This document shows, one piece after another, positions 1 to 14,000 of a DNA stretch of 64,000 bases (position 1 is the stretch's first letter; every line of letters starts with the position of its first letter). Made by a program: the position numbers and the translations under genes. The notes under the pieces are model-generated. The model was given only the letters and a program-made list of their open reading frames with translations. It made no database searches and was not told where the DNA came from. Origin of the DNA: Apteryx mantelli (Eukaryota > Chordata > Aves > Apterygiformes > Apterygidae); NCBI RefSeq assembly GCF_036417845.1, contig NC_090001.1, positions 9,779,501 through 9,843,500 of the forward strand, in the 5' to 3' direction.

Positions 1-3000
1 CAAGAGACCTCAGAACCACAAACTGCACCCACAGTACCAGCACTGGCCTAGCAGGCACTGAGCCACAAGTGACATCACAACCACAAACTGCAGCCACAGG
101 ACCAGCACTGCCCTAGCAGGCACTCAGCCACAAGTGACATCACAACCACAAACTGCACCCACAGGAGCAGGACGGGCCTATCAGGCACTCAGCCACAAGT
201 GACATCACAACCACAAACTGCAGCCACATCACCAGCACTGGCCTATCAGGCACTCAGCCACAAGGGACATCACAACCACAAAATGCACCCACAGGAGCAG
301 CACTGGCCTATCAGGCACTCAGCCACAAGTGACATCACAACCACAAACTCCAACCACAGCATCAGCACTGGCCTAGCAGGCATTCAGCCACAAGTGACAT
401 CACAACCACAAACTGCAGCCACAGGACCAGCACTGGCCTTTCAGGCACTGAGCCACAAGTGACATCACAACCACAAACTGCACACACAGGACAAGCACTG
501 CCCTATCAGGCACTGAGCCACAAGAGACCTCAGAACCACAAACTGCACCCACAGGAGCAGCACTGGCCTATCAGGCGCTGAGCCACAAGTGACATCACAA
601 CCACAGACTGCACCCATATGACCAGCAGTGGCCTATCAGGCACTCAGCCACAAGTGACATCACAACCACAAACAGTAGCCACGTAATTAGCACTGGCCTA
701 TCAGGCACTCAGCCACAAGTGATATCACAACCACAAACTGCAATCATGTGACTAGCACTGGCCTATCAGGCGCTGAGCCACAAGTGACATCACAACCACA
801 AAATGCACACACAGCACCAGCACTGGCCTAGCACTCACTCAGCCACAAGTGACATCACAACCACAAACTGCACCCACAGGACAAGCACTGGCCTATCAGG
901 CACTGAGCCACAAGTGACATCACAGCCACAAACTGCACCCACAGGACAAGCACTGGCCTATCAGGCATTGAGCCACAAGAGACCTCAGAACCACAAACTG
1001 CACCCACAGTACCAGCACTGGCCTAGCAGGCACTGAGCCACAAGTGACATCACAACCACAAACTGCATCCATGTGACCAGCACTGGCCTATCAGGCACTC
1101 AGCCACAAGTGACATCACAACCACAAACAGTAGCCACGTAATTAGCACTGGCCTATCAGGCACTCAGCCACAAGTCACATCACAACCACAAACTGCAATC
1201 ATGTGACTAGCACTGGCCTATCAGGCACTCAGCCACAAGAGACATCACAACCACAAACTGCACACACAGCACCAGCAGTGGCCTTTCAGGCACTCAGCCA
1301 CAAGTGACATCACAACCACAAACTGCACCCACAGGAGCAGGACGGGCCTATCAGGCACTCAGCCACAAGTGACATCACAACCACAAACTGCACCCATATG
1401 ACCAGCACTGGCCTAGCGGGCACTGAGCCACAAGTGACCTCACAACCACAAACTGCAGCCACGTATTTAGCATTGGCCCACCAGGCACTGAGCCACAAGT
1501 GACATCACAACCACAAACTGCAGCCACGTAATAAGCATTGGCCTATCAGGGACTCAGCCACAAGTGACCTCACAAACGGAAACTGCACCCACAGGTGCAG
1601 CACTGGCCTATCAGGCACTCAGCCACAAGTGACATCACAACCACAAACTGCACACACACCACCAGCACTGGCCTATCAGGCACTCAGCCACAAGTGACAT
1701 CACAACCACAAACTGCACCCACAGGAGCAGGACGGGCCTATCAGGCACTCAGCCACAAGTGACATCACAACCACAAACTGCACACACAGCACCAGCACTG
1801 GCCTAGCAGGCACTGAGCCACAAGTGACCTCACAACCACAAACTGCAGCCACGTATTTAGCATTGGCCCATCAGGCACTCAGCCACAAGTGACATCACAA
1901 CCACAAACTGCACCCACATCACCAGCACTGGCCTATCAGGCACTGAGCCACAAGTGACCTCACAACCACAAACTGCAGCCACGTAATTAGCACTGGCCTT
2001 TCAGGCACTCAGTCACAAGTGACATCACCACCACAAACTGCACCCACAGGACAAGCACTGGCCTATCAGGCACTGAGCCACAAGTGACATCACAACCACA
2101 AACTGCAGCCACGTAATAAGCATTGGCCTATCAGGGACTCAGCCACAAGTGACCTCACAAACGGAAACTGCACCCACAGGTGCAGCACTGGCCTATCAGG
2201 CACTCAGCCACAAGTGACATCACAACCACAAACTGCAGCCACAGGAGCAGCACTGGCCTAGCAGGCACTGAGCCACAACTGACATCACAACCACAAACTG
2301 CAGCCACATCACCAGCACTGGCCTATCAGGCACTCAGCCACAAGTGACATCACAACCACAAACTGCACACACAGGACCAGCACTGGCCTTTCAGGCACTC
2401 AGCCACAAGTGACATCAGAACCACAAACTGCACGCACAGGAGCAGGACGGGCCTATCAGGCACTCAGCCACAAGTGACATCACAGCCATAAACGGCAGCC
2501 ACGGGAACAGCACTGGCCTATCAAGCACTCGGCCACAAGTGATATCACAACCACAAACTGCAGCCACATCACCAGCACTGTCCTATCAGGCACTTAGCCA
2601 CAAGTGACATCACAACCACAAACTGCACCCACATCACCAGCACTGGCATATAATGCACTGAGCCAAAAGAGACCTCAAAACCAGAAATAGCACCCACACA
2701 TCTAGCACTGGCCTAGCAGGCACTGAGCCACCACTGACCTCACAACCACAAACACCAGCCATGGGCCTAGCACTGCCCTATCAGGCACTGAGCCACAAGT
2801 GACATCACAGCCACAAACTGCAGCCACAGGACCAGCACTGGCCTATCAGGCACTGACGCACAAGAGACCTCAGAACCACAAACTGCACCCACAGGACCAG
2901 CACTGTCCTATCAGGCACTCAGCCACAAGTGACCTCACAACCACAAATTGCAGCCACGTAATTAGCATTGGCCTATCAGGCACTGAGCCACAAGTGACAT

Positions 3001-4400
3001 CACAACCACAAATTCCAACCACCGGAGCAGCACTGGCCTATCAGGCACTCAGTCACAGGTGATATCACAACCACATACTCCAACCACAGGAGCAGGACGG
3101 GCCTATCAGGCACTGAGCCACTAGTGACATCACAACCGCAAACTGCACACACAGCACCAGCACTGGCCTAGCAGGCACTCAGCCACAAGTGACATCACAA
3201 CCACAAAATGCACCCACGGGAGCAGCACTGGCCTAGCAGGCACTCAGTCACAAGTGACATCACAAACAGAAACTGCACACACAGCACCAGCAACAGCCTT
3301 TCAGGCACTCAGCCACAAGGGACATCACAACCACAAACTGCAGCCACGTAATAAGCATTGGCCTATCAGGGACTCAGCCACAAAGACATCACAACCACAA
3401 CCTGCATCCACCGGACCAGGACTGTCCTATCAGGCACTCAGCCACAAGTGACATCACAACCACAAACTGCACCCACATCACCAGCACTGGCATATAATGC
3501 ACTGAGCCAAAAGAGACCTCAAAACCAGAAACAGCACCCACACACCTAGCACTGGCCTAGCAGGCACTGAGCCACCACTGACCTCACAACCACAAACACC
3601 AGCCATGGGCCTAGCACTCCCCTATCAGGCACTGAGCCACAAGTGACATCACAACCACAAACTGCACCCACCGGACCAGCACTGGCCTATCAGGCACTCA
3701 GCCACAAGTGACATCACAACCACAAACTGCACACACAGCACCAGCAACGGCCTTTCAGGCACTCAGCCACAAGTGACATCACAACCACAAACTGCACCCA
3801 CATCACCAGCACTGTCCTATCAGGCACTCAGCCACAAGTGACATCACAACCAGAAAATGCAGCCACAGGACCAGGACCGTCCTATCAGGCACTCAGCCAC
3901 AAGTGACATCACAACCACAAACTGCACCCACATCACCAGCACTGGCATATAATGCACTGAGCCAAAAGAGACCTCAAAACCACAAACAGCACCCACACAC
4001 CTAGCACTGGCCCAGCAGGCACTCAGCCACCACTGACCTCACAACCACAAACACCAGCCATGGGCCTAGCACTGCCCTATCAGGCACTGAGCCACAAGTG
4101 AACTCAGAACCATAAACTGAAGCCATGTGACCAGCACTGGCCTATCAGGCACTGAGCCACAAGTGACATCACAATCACAAACTCCAACCACATCACCAGC
4201 ACAGGCCTATCAGGCACTGAGCCACAAGTGACATCACAACCACAAACTGCATCCATGTGACCAGCACTGGCCTATCAGGCACTCAGCCACAAGTGACATC
4301 ACAAGCACAAACAGTAGCCACGTAATTAGCACTGGCCTATCAGGCACTCAGCCACAAGTGACATCACAACCACAAACTGCACACACATCACCAGCACTGG
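1..4400 (+). repeat. Higher-order block, copy 1, inside the satellite
   Basis: This stretch of variant 65-bp units recurs in the same order at 6,174-9,990. Position 1 matches 6,174 (offset 6,173), 1,310 matches 7,418 (6,108), 2,799 matches 8,582 (5,783), 3,254 matches 8,972 (5,718) and 4,303 matches 9,891 (5,588). A marker trio of units, starting with a CATATAATGCACTGAGCC variant and ending with a CCAGCCATGGGCCTAG unit, occurs near 2,647, 3,489 and 3,946 here, and again near 5,700. The left end of the block is cut by the window edge. Confidence 0.88.
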
Positions 4401-6173
4401 CCTTTCAGGCACTGAGCCACAACTGACATCACAACCACAAACTGCACCCACAGGAGCAGCACTGGCCTATCAGGCACTCAGCCACAAGTGACATCACAAC
4501 CACAAACTGCACCCACAGGACAAGCACTGGCCTATCAGGCACTCAGCCACAAGTGACATCACAACCACAAACTGCAGGCACGTAATTAGCATTGGCCCAT
4601 CAGGGACTCAGCCACAAGTGACCTCACAACCACAAACTGCACCCACAGGACAAGCACTGGCCTATCAGGCACTGAGCCACAAGTGACATCACAACCACAA
4701 ACTGCAGGCACGTAATTAGCATTGGCCCATCAGGGACTCAGCCACAAGTGACCTCACAACCACAAACTGCACCCACAGGACAAGCACTGGCCTATCAGGC
4801 ACTCAGCCACAAGTGACATCACAACCACAAACTGCAGCCACGTAATTAGCATTGGCCTATCAGGGACTCAGCCACAAGTGACCTCACAAACAGAAACTGC
4901 ACCCACGGGTGCAGCACTGGCCTATCAGGCACTCAGCCACAAGTGACATCACAACCACAAACTCCAACCATAGGACCAGCACTGCCCTAGCAGGCACTGA
5001 GCCACAAGTGACATCACAACCACAAACTGCACCCACAGGAGCAGCACTGGCCTAGCAGGCACTGAGCCACAACTGACATCACAACCCCAAACTGCACCCA
5101 CAGGAGCAGCACTGGCCTAGCAGGCACTGAGCCACAACTGACATCACAACCACAAACTGCAGCCACATCACCAGCACTGGCCTATCAGGCACTCAGCCAC
5201 AAGTGACATCACAACCACAAAATGCACCCACAGGACCAGCACTGGCCTATCAGGCACTCAGCCACAAGTGACATCACAACCACAAACTGCAGCCACGTAA
5301 TAAGCATTGGCCTATCAGGGGCTCAGCCACAAGTGACCTCACAAACAGAAACTGCACCCACGGGAGCAGCACTGGCCTAGCAGGCACTCAGTCACAAGGG
5401 ACATCACAACCACAAACTGCAGCCACGTAATTAGCATTGGCCTATCAGGGACTCAGCCACAAAGACATCACAACCACAACCTGCACCCACCGGACCAGCA
5501 CTGCCCTATCAGGCACTGAGCCACAAGTGACATCACAACCACAAACTGCACCCACCGGACCAGCACTGGCCTATCAGGCACTCAGCCACAAGTGACATCA
5601 CAACCACAAACTGCACACACAGCACCAGCACTGGCCTTTCAGGCACTGAGCCACAAGTGACATCACAACCACAAACTGCACCCACATCACCAGCACTGGC
5701 ATATAATGCACTGAGCCAAAAGAGACCTCAAAACCACAAACAGCACCCACACACCTAGCACTGGCCTAGCAGGCACTCAGCCACCACTGACCTCACAACC
5801 ACAAACACCAGCCATGGGCCTAGCACTGCCCTATCAGGCACTGAGCCACAAGTGAACTCAGAACCATAAACTGAAGCCGTGTGACCAGCACTGGCCTATC
5901 AGGCACTGAGCCACAAGTGACATCACAACCACAAACTCCAACCACATCACCAGCACTGGCCTATCAGGCACTCAGCCACAAGTGACATCACAACCACAAA
6001 CTGCACCCACATCACCAGCACTGGCCTTTCAGGCACTCAGCCACAAGTGACATCACAACCACAAACTGCACCCGCAGGACAAGCACTGGCCTATCAGGCA
6101 CTGAGCCACAAGTGACATCACAGCCACAAACTGCACCCACAGGACAAGCACTGGCCTATCAGGCATTGAGCCA

Positions 6174-9100
6174 CAAGAGACCTCAGAACCACAAACTGCA
6201 CCCACAGTACCAGCACTGGCCTAGCAGGCACTGAGCCACAAGTGACATCACAACCACAAACTGGAACCACAGGACCAGCACTGCCCTAGCAGGCACTCAG
6301 CCACAAGTGAAATCACAACCACAAACTGCACCCACAGGAGCAGGACGGGCCTATCAGGCACTCAGCCACAAGTGACATCACAACCACAAACTGCAGCCAC
6401 ATCACCAGCACTGGCCTATCAGGCACTCAGCCACAAGGGACATCACAACCACAAAATGCACCCACAGGAGCAGCACTGGCCTATCAGGCACTCAGCCACA
6501 AGTGACATCACAACCACAAACTCCAACCACAGCATCAGCACTGGCCTAGCAGGCATTCAGCCACAAGTGACATCACAACCACAAACTGCAGCCACAGGAC
6601 CAGCACTGGCCTTTCAGGCACTGAGCCACAAGTGACATCACAACCACAAACTGCATCCATGGGCCTAGCACTGCCCTATCAGGCACTGAGCCACAAGTGA
6701 ACTCAGAACCATAAACTGAAGCCATGTGACCAGCACTGGCCTATCAGGCACTGAGCCACAAGTGACCTCACAACCACAAACTGCAGCCACGTAATTAGCA
6801 CTGGCCTTTCAGGCACTCAGTCACAAGTGACATCACCACCACAAACTGCAGCCACAGGACAAGCACTGGCCTAGCAAGCACTGAGCCACAAGTGACCTCA
6901 CAAACAAAAACTGCAGCCACGTAATTAGCATTGGCCTATCAGGCACTGAGCCACAAGTGATATCACAACCACAAACTCCAACGACATCACCAGCACTGGC
7001 CTATCTGGCACTCAGCCACAAGTGACATCACAACCACAAACTGCACACACAGGACAAGCACTGGCCTATCAGGCACTGAGCCACAAGTGACATCACAGCC
7101 ACAAACTGCACCCACAGGACAAGCACTGGCCTATCAGGCATTGAGCCACAAGAGACCTCAGAACCACAAACTGCACCCACAGTACCAGCACTGGCCTAGC
7201 AGGCACTGAGCCACAAGTGACATCACAACCACAAACTGCATCCATGTGACCAGCACTGGCCTATCAGGCACTCAGCCACAAGTGACATCACAACCACAAA
7301 CTGCAATCATGTGACTAGCACTGGCCTATCAGGCACTCAGCCACAAGAGACATCACAACCACAAACTGCACACACAGCACCAGCAGTGGCCTTTCAGGCA
7401 CTCAGCCACAAGTGACATCACAACCACAAACTGCACCCACAGGAGCAGGACGGGCCTATCAGGCACTCAGCCACAAGTGACATCACAACCACAAACTGCA
7501 CCCATATGACCAGCACTGGCCTAGCGGGCACTGAGCCACAAGTGACCTCACAACCACAAACTGCAGCCACGTATTTAGCATTGGCCCACCAGGCACTGAG
7601 CCACAAGTGACATCACAACCACAAACTGCAGCCACGTAATAAGCATTGGCCTATCAGGGACTCAGCCACAAGTGACCTCACAAACGGAAACTGCACCCAC
7701 AGGTGCAGCACTGGCCTATCAGGCACTCAGCCACAAGTGACATCACAACCACAAACTGCACCCACAGGAGCAGCACTGGCCTAGCAGGCACTGAGCCACA
7801 ACTGACATCACAACCACAAACTGCAGCCACATCACCAGCACTGGCCTATCAGGCACTCAGCCACAAGTGACATCACAACCACAAAATGCACCCACCTGAC
7901 CAGCACTGGCCTATCAGGCACTCAGCCACAAGTGACATCACAACCACAAACTCCAACCACAGCATCAGCACTGGCCTAGCAGGCATTCAGCCACAAGTGA
8001 CATCACAACCACAAACTGTAGCCACAGGACCAGCACTGGCCTTTCAGGCACTGAGCCACAAGTGACATCACAACCACAAACTGCACCCATATGACCAGCA
8101 CTGGCCTACCAGGCACTCAGCCAAAAGTGACATCACAACCACAAACTGCACCCACAGGACCAGCACTGTCCTATCAGGCACTCAGCCACAAGTGACATCA
8201 CAGCCACAAACTGAAGCCATGTGACCAGCACTGGCCTATCAGGCACTCAGCCACAAGTGACATTACAACCACAAACTCCAACCACATCACCAGCACTGGC
8301 CTATCAGGCACTCAGCCACAAGTGACATCACAACCACAAACTGCACACACAGCACCAGCACTGGCCTTTCAGGCACTCAGCCACAAGTGACATCACAACC
8401 ACAAACTGCACCCACATCACCAGCACTGGCATATAATGCACTGAGCCAAAAGAGACCTCAAAACCAGAAATAGCACCCACACATCTAGCACTGGCCTAGC
8501 AGGCACTGAGCCACCACTGACCTCACAACCACAAACACCAGCCATGGGCCTAGCACTGCCCTATCAGGCACTGAGCCACAAGTGACATCACAGCCACAAA
8601 CTGCAGCCACAGGACCAGCACTGGCCTATCAGGCACTGACGCACAAGAGACCTCAGAACCACAAACTGCACCCACAGGACCAGCACTGTCCTATCAGGCA
8701 CTCAGCCACAAGTGACCTCACAACCACAAATTCCAACCACCGGAGCAGCACTGGCCTATCAGGCACTCAGTCACAGGTGATATCACAACCACATACTCCA
8801 ACCACAGGAGCAGGACGGGCCTATCAGGCACTGAGCCACTAGTGACATCACAACCGCAAACTGCACACACAGCACCAGCACTGGCCTAGCAGGCACTCAG
8901 CCACAAGTGACATCACAACCACAAAATGCACCCACGGGAGCAGCACTGGCCTAGCAGGCACTCAGTCACAAGTGACATCACAAACAGAAACTGCACACAC
9001 AGCACCAGCAACAGCCTTTCAGGCACTCAGCCACAAGGGACATCACAACCACAAACTGCAGCCACGTAATAAGCATTGGCCTATCAGGGACTCAGCCACA

Positions 9101-9990
9101 AAGACATCACAACCACAACCTGCATCCACCGGACCAGGACTGTCCTATCAGGCACTCAGCCACAAGTGACATCACAACCACAAACTGCACCCACATCACC
9201 AGCACTGGCATATAATGCACTGAGCCAAAAGAGACCTCAAAACCAGAAACAGCACCCACACACCTAGCACTGGCCTAGCAGGCACTGAGCCACCACTGAC
9301 CTCACAACCACAAACACCAGCCATGGGCCTAGCACTCCCCTATCAGGCACTGAGCCACAAGTGACATCACAACCACAAACTGCACCCACCGGACCAGCAC
9401 TGGCCTATCAGGCACTCAGCCACAAGTGACATCACAACCACAAACTGCACACACAGCACCAGCACTGGCCTTTCAGGCACTGAGCCACAAGTGACATCAC
9501 AACCACAAACTGCACCCACATCACCAGCACTGTCCTATCAGGCACTCAGCCACAAGTGACATCACAACCAGAAAATGCAGCCACAGGACCAGGACCGTCC
9601 TATCAGGCACTCAGCCACAAGTGACATCACAACCACAAACTGCACCCACATCACCAGCACTGGCATATAATGCACTGAGCCAAAAGAGACCTCAAAACCA
9701 CAAACAGCACCCACACACCTAGCACTGGCCTAGCAGGCACTCAGCCACCACTGACCTCACAACCACAAACACCAGCCATGGGCCTAGCACTGCCCTATCA
9801 GGCACTGAGCCACAAGTGACATCACAACCACAAACTGCACCCACCGGACCAGCACTGGCCTATCAGGCACACAGCCACAAGTGACATCACAAGCACAAAC
9901 AGTAGCCACGTAATTAGCACTGGCCTATCAGGCACTCAGCCACAAGTGACATCACAACCACAAACTGCACACACATCACCAGCACTGGCC
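6174..9990 (+). repeat. Higher-order block, copy 2, inside the satellite
   Basis: This is the second copy of the block that starts at position 1. The marker trio lies near 8,430, 9,207 and 9,664, at the offsets expected from copy 1. The copy is shorter by 65, 325, 65 and 130 bases at successive points, always a whole number of units, so it has lost units and otherwise stayed in register. Long stretches look base-identical to copy 1, with scattered substitutions, for example near 6,276 and 6,310. Confidence 0.88.
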
Positions 9991-10590
9991 TATCAGGCAC
10001 TCAGCCACAAGTGACATCACAACCACAAACAGCAGCAACGTAATAAGCACTGGCCTATCAGGGGCTCAGCCAGAAGTGAACTCACAACCACAACCTGCAC
10101 CCACAGCACCAGCACTGGCCTAGCACTCACTGAGCCACAAGTGACATCACAACCACCAACTGCATCCATGTGACCAGCACTGGCCTCGCAGGCACTGAGC
10201 CACAAGTAAACTCACAACCATAAACTGAAGCCATGTGACCAGCACTGGCCTGTCAGGCACTGAGCCACAAGTGACATCACAACCACAAATTCCAACCAGT
10301 GGAGCAGCACTGGCCTATCAGGCACTCAGTCACAAGTGATATCACAACCACAAACTCCAACCACAGGACCAGCACTGCCCTAGCAGGCACTGAGCCACAA
10401 GAGACCTCAGAACCACAAACTGCACCCACAGTACCAGCACTGGCCTAGCAGGCACTGAGCCACAAGTGACATCACAACCGCAAACTGCACACACAGCACC
10501 AGCACTGGCCTATCAGGCACTCAGCCACAAGTGACATCACAACCACAAACTGCACCCACAGGGCCAACACTGGCCTATCAGTCACTCAAC

Positions 10591-11060
10591 AGAAGTGACA
10601 TCACAAATACAAAAAAGGAGCAATGTGGCTGCTGGTGGCCCAGCAGATACTGAGGCAAATGACTCCACAAGCACAAACAGCAGCAATATCCATCGAGCTG
10701 GACTGTCAGGTGCTCAGGCTGAAGAGACCCCACAGGCAGCCATGAAACCATATATGTTCTGGCCTCTTTGCGACTGAGGCACTATTGACCTAAACAAGCA
10801 CAAACAGCAGCAATGTCCATGCTGATCGCCAGTCACATACTGATGCACAACTGACCACAAAAGCACCAACAGCAGCAATGGGCCTGCTCCTCGTTTATGA
10901 GGCATGGAGACACAAGAGACCTCACCATCAGCACCAAAGCTACATGCATGCTGTTGGCCTACCTGCTTCAGAGGCACAACTCACCTCACAAGCACAAATG
11001 GCATCGACCTGCCTGCTGCTGCCCTATCTGGGACCGAGTCACAAGGGATCTGAAAAGTGC
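10591..11060 (+). repeat. Degenerate edge of the satellite array
   Basis: Satellite-like units continue but are strongly diverged and less regular in length. They keep landmarks such as ACTCCACAAGCACAAACAGCA, GCAATGTCC and TGAGGCACAA, with ATCGACCTGCCTGCTGCTGCC near the end. This is the expected older border of an array homogenised in its interior. The same edge appears in reverse near 43.0-43.5 kb. Confidence 0.75.
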
Positions 11061-14000
11061 AAACCTTCACAGAGGACAAGCTCACATGGGCCACTCGCAC
11101 GTCCCTTGATTACGCTGTGATCACTCCATACAGAACAGTCTTCTGCAAATGGCTTTCATCTCCTGGCAAGATTCTCTCCAGATCATGCGACAGCTGCACT
11201 CTGTCACCCTTGGCACAAATCACAAAAGGGAACGATTGGTCTCGCTTTTCCTTTAGTACCATCAAGGCCGAGCTGGGAGCCTTTGCACTGCAGCACCTAC
11301 ACAATGACAGCAGGACGCCACTTCCATTTCTGGTGCATTTCTAGGGACAGAGATCAGCTGAGGGAGCAGCTGCACTGCAAAGCGTTTCTGACACTCTCAG
11401 ATCAACTCGGCACTGCACCAGCCATCAACCTGATGCCAGACCTCTGCTCTGCCACCTAGTCTACAAACACACTGTCTCTGCCCCACAGAGCTGCCTCTTC
11501 TGCTAGATACAACCAAGTGCCAGCAAGAAGAGATGCCTGCAGGACACTCGCCACTTGCACACTCCACAGCCACTGCTCTGCTTGCTGCCTTCCCTTGGCT
11601 TCTCAATCCAGACACACAGGGAAGCTCTTGCGGTAACATCACAAGGTGGCCAAGGCACTCTATGCTCACAAGGCCTCTGCAAATGAGCAGCACAAGATCA
11701 GGCACAGAGCAGCATCCTTGGGCGCTGCTGCTCTTTTCAGAGGGAAGGATCCTGCTTTCTTTGGGCACAGCAGGCTGCTGCTTTCCACCCCCATCCCCTC
11801 AGGAATCTCCAGCTAGGCATGGGGGCATGGGGATTTTCTTTAGTAATACAAAAGTTACAGATACAACACAGAAACACTTGAGAGTCCGGAAGGCCTCCTG
11901 AGCCCAAAGTAACCTCCGTTACTTTCCTTTAGTTACTAGGACAAGGAGCCCCTGTGAAGGGGAAAAGGGTGCAGAGCCTTTGAAATGAGGCCCAAGCAAT
12001 GAGGCAGCCCCACACTGGAGGTCTGCTGGAATGCCAGCTGTCCTGGCTGCACAGCCTCTGCAGCAGCAGTCCGGGCTCCACAGCTGAATTCAAAGAGCAC
12101 TGAGGGCTGGGTGCCACGGGCAACCTGGCCCTGGGCACATCACCACCCCTCCCAGAGCCAGCAGCCCAAGAGCTCTGAGACTTCCACAGATCAAGCTATG
12201 GACACTTTGGGGCACTCACAAAAGGCACTCAAGACATGCTGGCATCTATTATAAGGGCCTTAGACTCATCTTGTATGGCACCACAACCTCCTAGGAAAAG
12301 GAGGGGGCACAATAGCATTTGCTGAGCGGGCTGGCAAGAACAGCACTTGTGGGAGGAGGAATTTGCAGCACAGCAGAGGTACCAGGAGGTGAACCCACGC
12401 CCCAAGTCACCCAGGGAAGCCAGGCGCATTTATGGAAGCCTTTGCATCCATACGTAGCCTCATCTCATCACTTGCAGCTGCTTTCAGAGAGGGCTCACGA
12501 TGTTGCCAAAGCAACAGCTACAGGGACACAGCCTGGCATCCTGCCTCCAACCTCAGCGGCTCTAGGACTGCACTGGGAACCTCCATGAGTGGAGCAACCT
12601 AGAAAGAAAGAAAGAATTGGAGTTTTACTGGCAGTTCTGCTGTCCTTACAGAGTCACAACAGGCAGGGGCAAATGTCTCCCCTCTGTGCTGAGCTCTACT
12701 GGTGAGAGCACAGCCAGCAGGGCCACCAAGACATTCTACCCCTCTTTTTGGCACAGGTGACACCATGTCTGTATACCAGGTCCCATTTGGGCTCTCCAAT
12801 TCTGCACAGGCACTAACACACAGGCGGGAGTCCAGCACAGGGACACCAAGATGGTCAGGGGCTGCAGCGTGGGGCATATAGGGAGGGGCTGGGAGAGCTC
12901 GGTTTGTTCAGCCTAGACAAGAGAAGGCCAAGGGGCATCTTCATGCTGTGCACAGCTCCCTTATGGAGGGCACAGAGAAGACGGAGCTGGATTTTCTTGG
13001 AGGTGCACACTAGTAGCATGGGAGGCAACAGGGACAAATCGGACAATGGGAAATGCTTCTGAGACATTATGAAGAAACCTTTTTCTCCGTGACGGTGGCC
13101 AAACTGTGGCACACGGATACAGAGAGGTTCCCAGATCTCCATCCTTGGAGATAACCAAAACTTCACTGGAAAAGGCCCCAAGATACCTCCTCTACTGGCA
13201 CCTGCCTGGAGCAGGGCGTTGGAGCCCTGCTACCTCCACATGGCTCCCCCATTGCAGCCTCAAGGAATATGCTATTCTGAAACTCTTGCCAAAGGCACCA
13301 GAGGCTTTGGAGATGCCACCTCCACTGCTGAACAAGGACAGGTGTCTCAGAGCCACCCATCGCCCTCACAGGCCTGACTTCTTGTGAGGGGGCATCTCCC
13401 CTCTCTGCAAGGGTCTGCGCAGGCACAACGTGGAGAAATGCCTCTGACTGCTTTCATTAACTCCCCATCTTGCTGAGGGACTGGAATGGATTAGCGTCTG
13501 AGATGGGAAGATGCAATGAGGGTCCAGCTTCCACAGAAAGCCTTTAAGGAGGGAGAATAGAACTCTCTCCAGCAGTCAGTAAAATCACAAAGACTCACGG
13601 AAGCATCAAACCCTTCCAAAACTGCAAGCCTGAACCTCAGCTGACAGAAACCACCAACCTGTGAGCAGCCCTGCCTCGCACCACAATGCTCCAAGGAGGG
13701 AACACAGTCACCAACAGTCCTCACCCAGGTCTCCCAGAAGGACACCGTGATGGTGGGCTGGGCTCTGGGAGCAGAGCACTGCTCTCTCCAGACACCTCCT
13801 CCCACGCTGAGCACCAAAACACTGGCGCCACCACCCGGAACCTCCAAAGGGCATCTCGCACTGGAACACGCCATTACCTCCACACCTCACAGAGGGTTGG
13901 CAACCAACACACGCCTCTGCATCAGCGACACACAGCCCACAGCACCACACATGGCAGCACACAGGGCACCCCAAGCACCCCACAACACACAAAGCCCAAC

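Larger units (their letters stand above)
1..10590 (+). repeat. 65-bp tandem satellite array, about 162 units
   Basis: A unit beginning TGACATCACAACCACAAACT and ending CAGCCACAAG recurs every 65 bases: starts are visible at 70, 135 and 200 and continue in this register to about 10.59 kb. Variation is concentrated in the middle of the unit (CCACAGGACC, CCACATCACC, CCACGTAATTAGC and similar) and at one end (CTCAGCC or GAGCC). A minority of units have TGACCTCAC instead of TGACATCAC. Since 65 is not a multiple of 3, a frame crosses three registers before repeating, and TGA is built into the unit (AAGTGACAT), so the short reading frames are by-products. No transcript or protein is inferred. The array extends past the left edge of the window. 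Confidence 0.97.

Noticed and set aside
199..9267. Open frames of 60-90 codons in the satellite (starting MTSQPQTAA and similar), some occurring twice
   Set aside because: They arise from the 65-bp unit, whose length shifts the frame each time, and the repeats reflect the block duplication. No initiation context, signal or conserved protein is visible.
1..11060. A CRISPR array
   Set aside because: The repeat is a contiguous 65-bp tandem with variation spread through the unit, not constant repeats with unique spacers, and the DNA is vertebrate.
11110..11344. A 64-codon minus-strand frame, with an overlapping plus-strand frame, kept in both core arms
   Set aside because: Both strands are open, the five differences all change residues, and conservation follows from duplication. 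A substitution-pattern test on the arms would be needed to claim selection.
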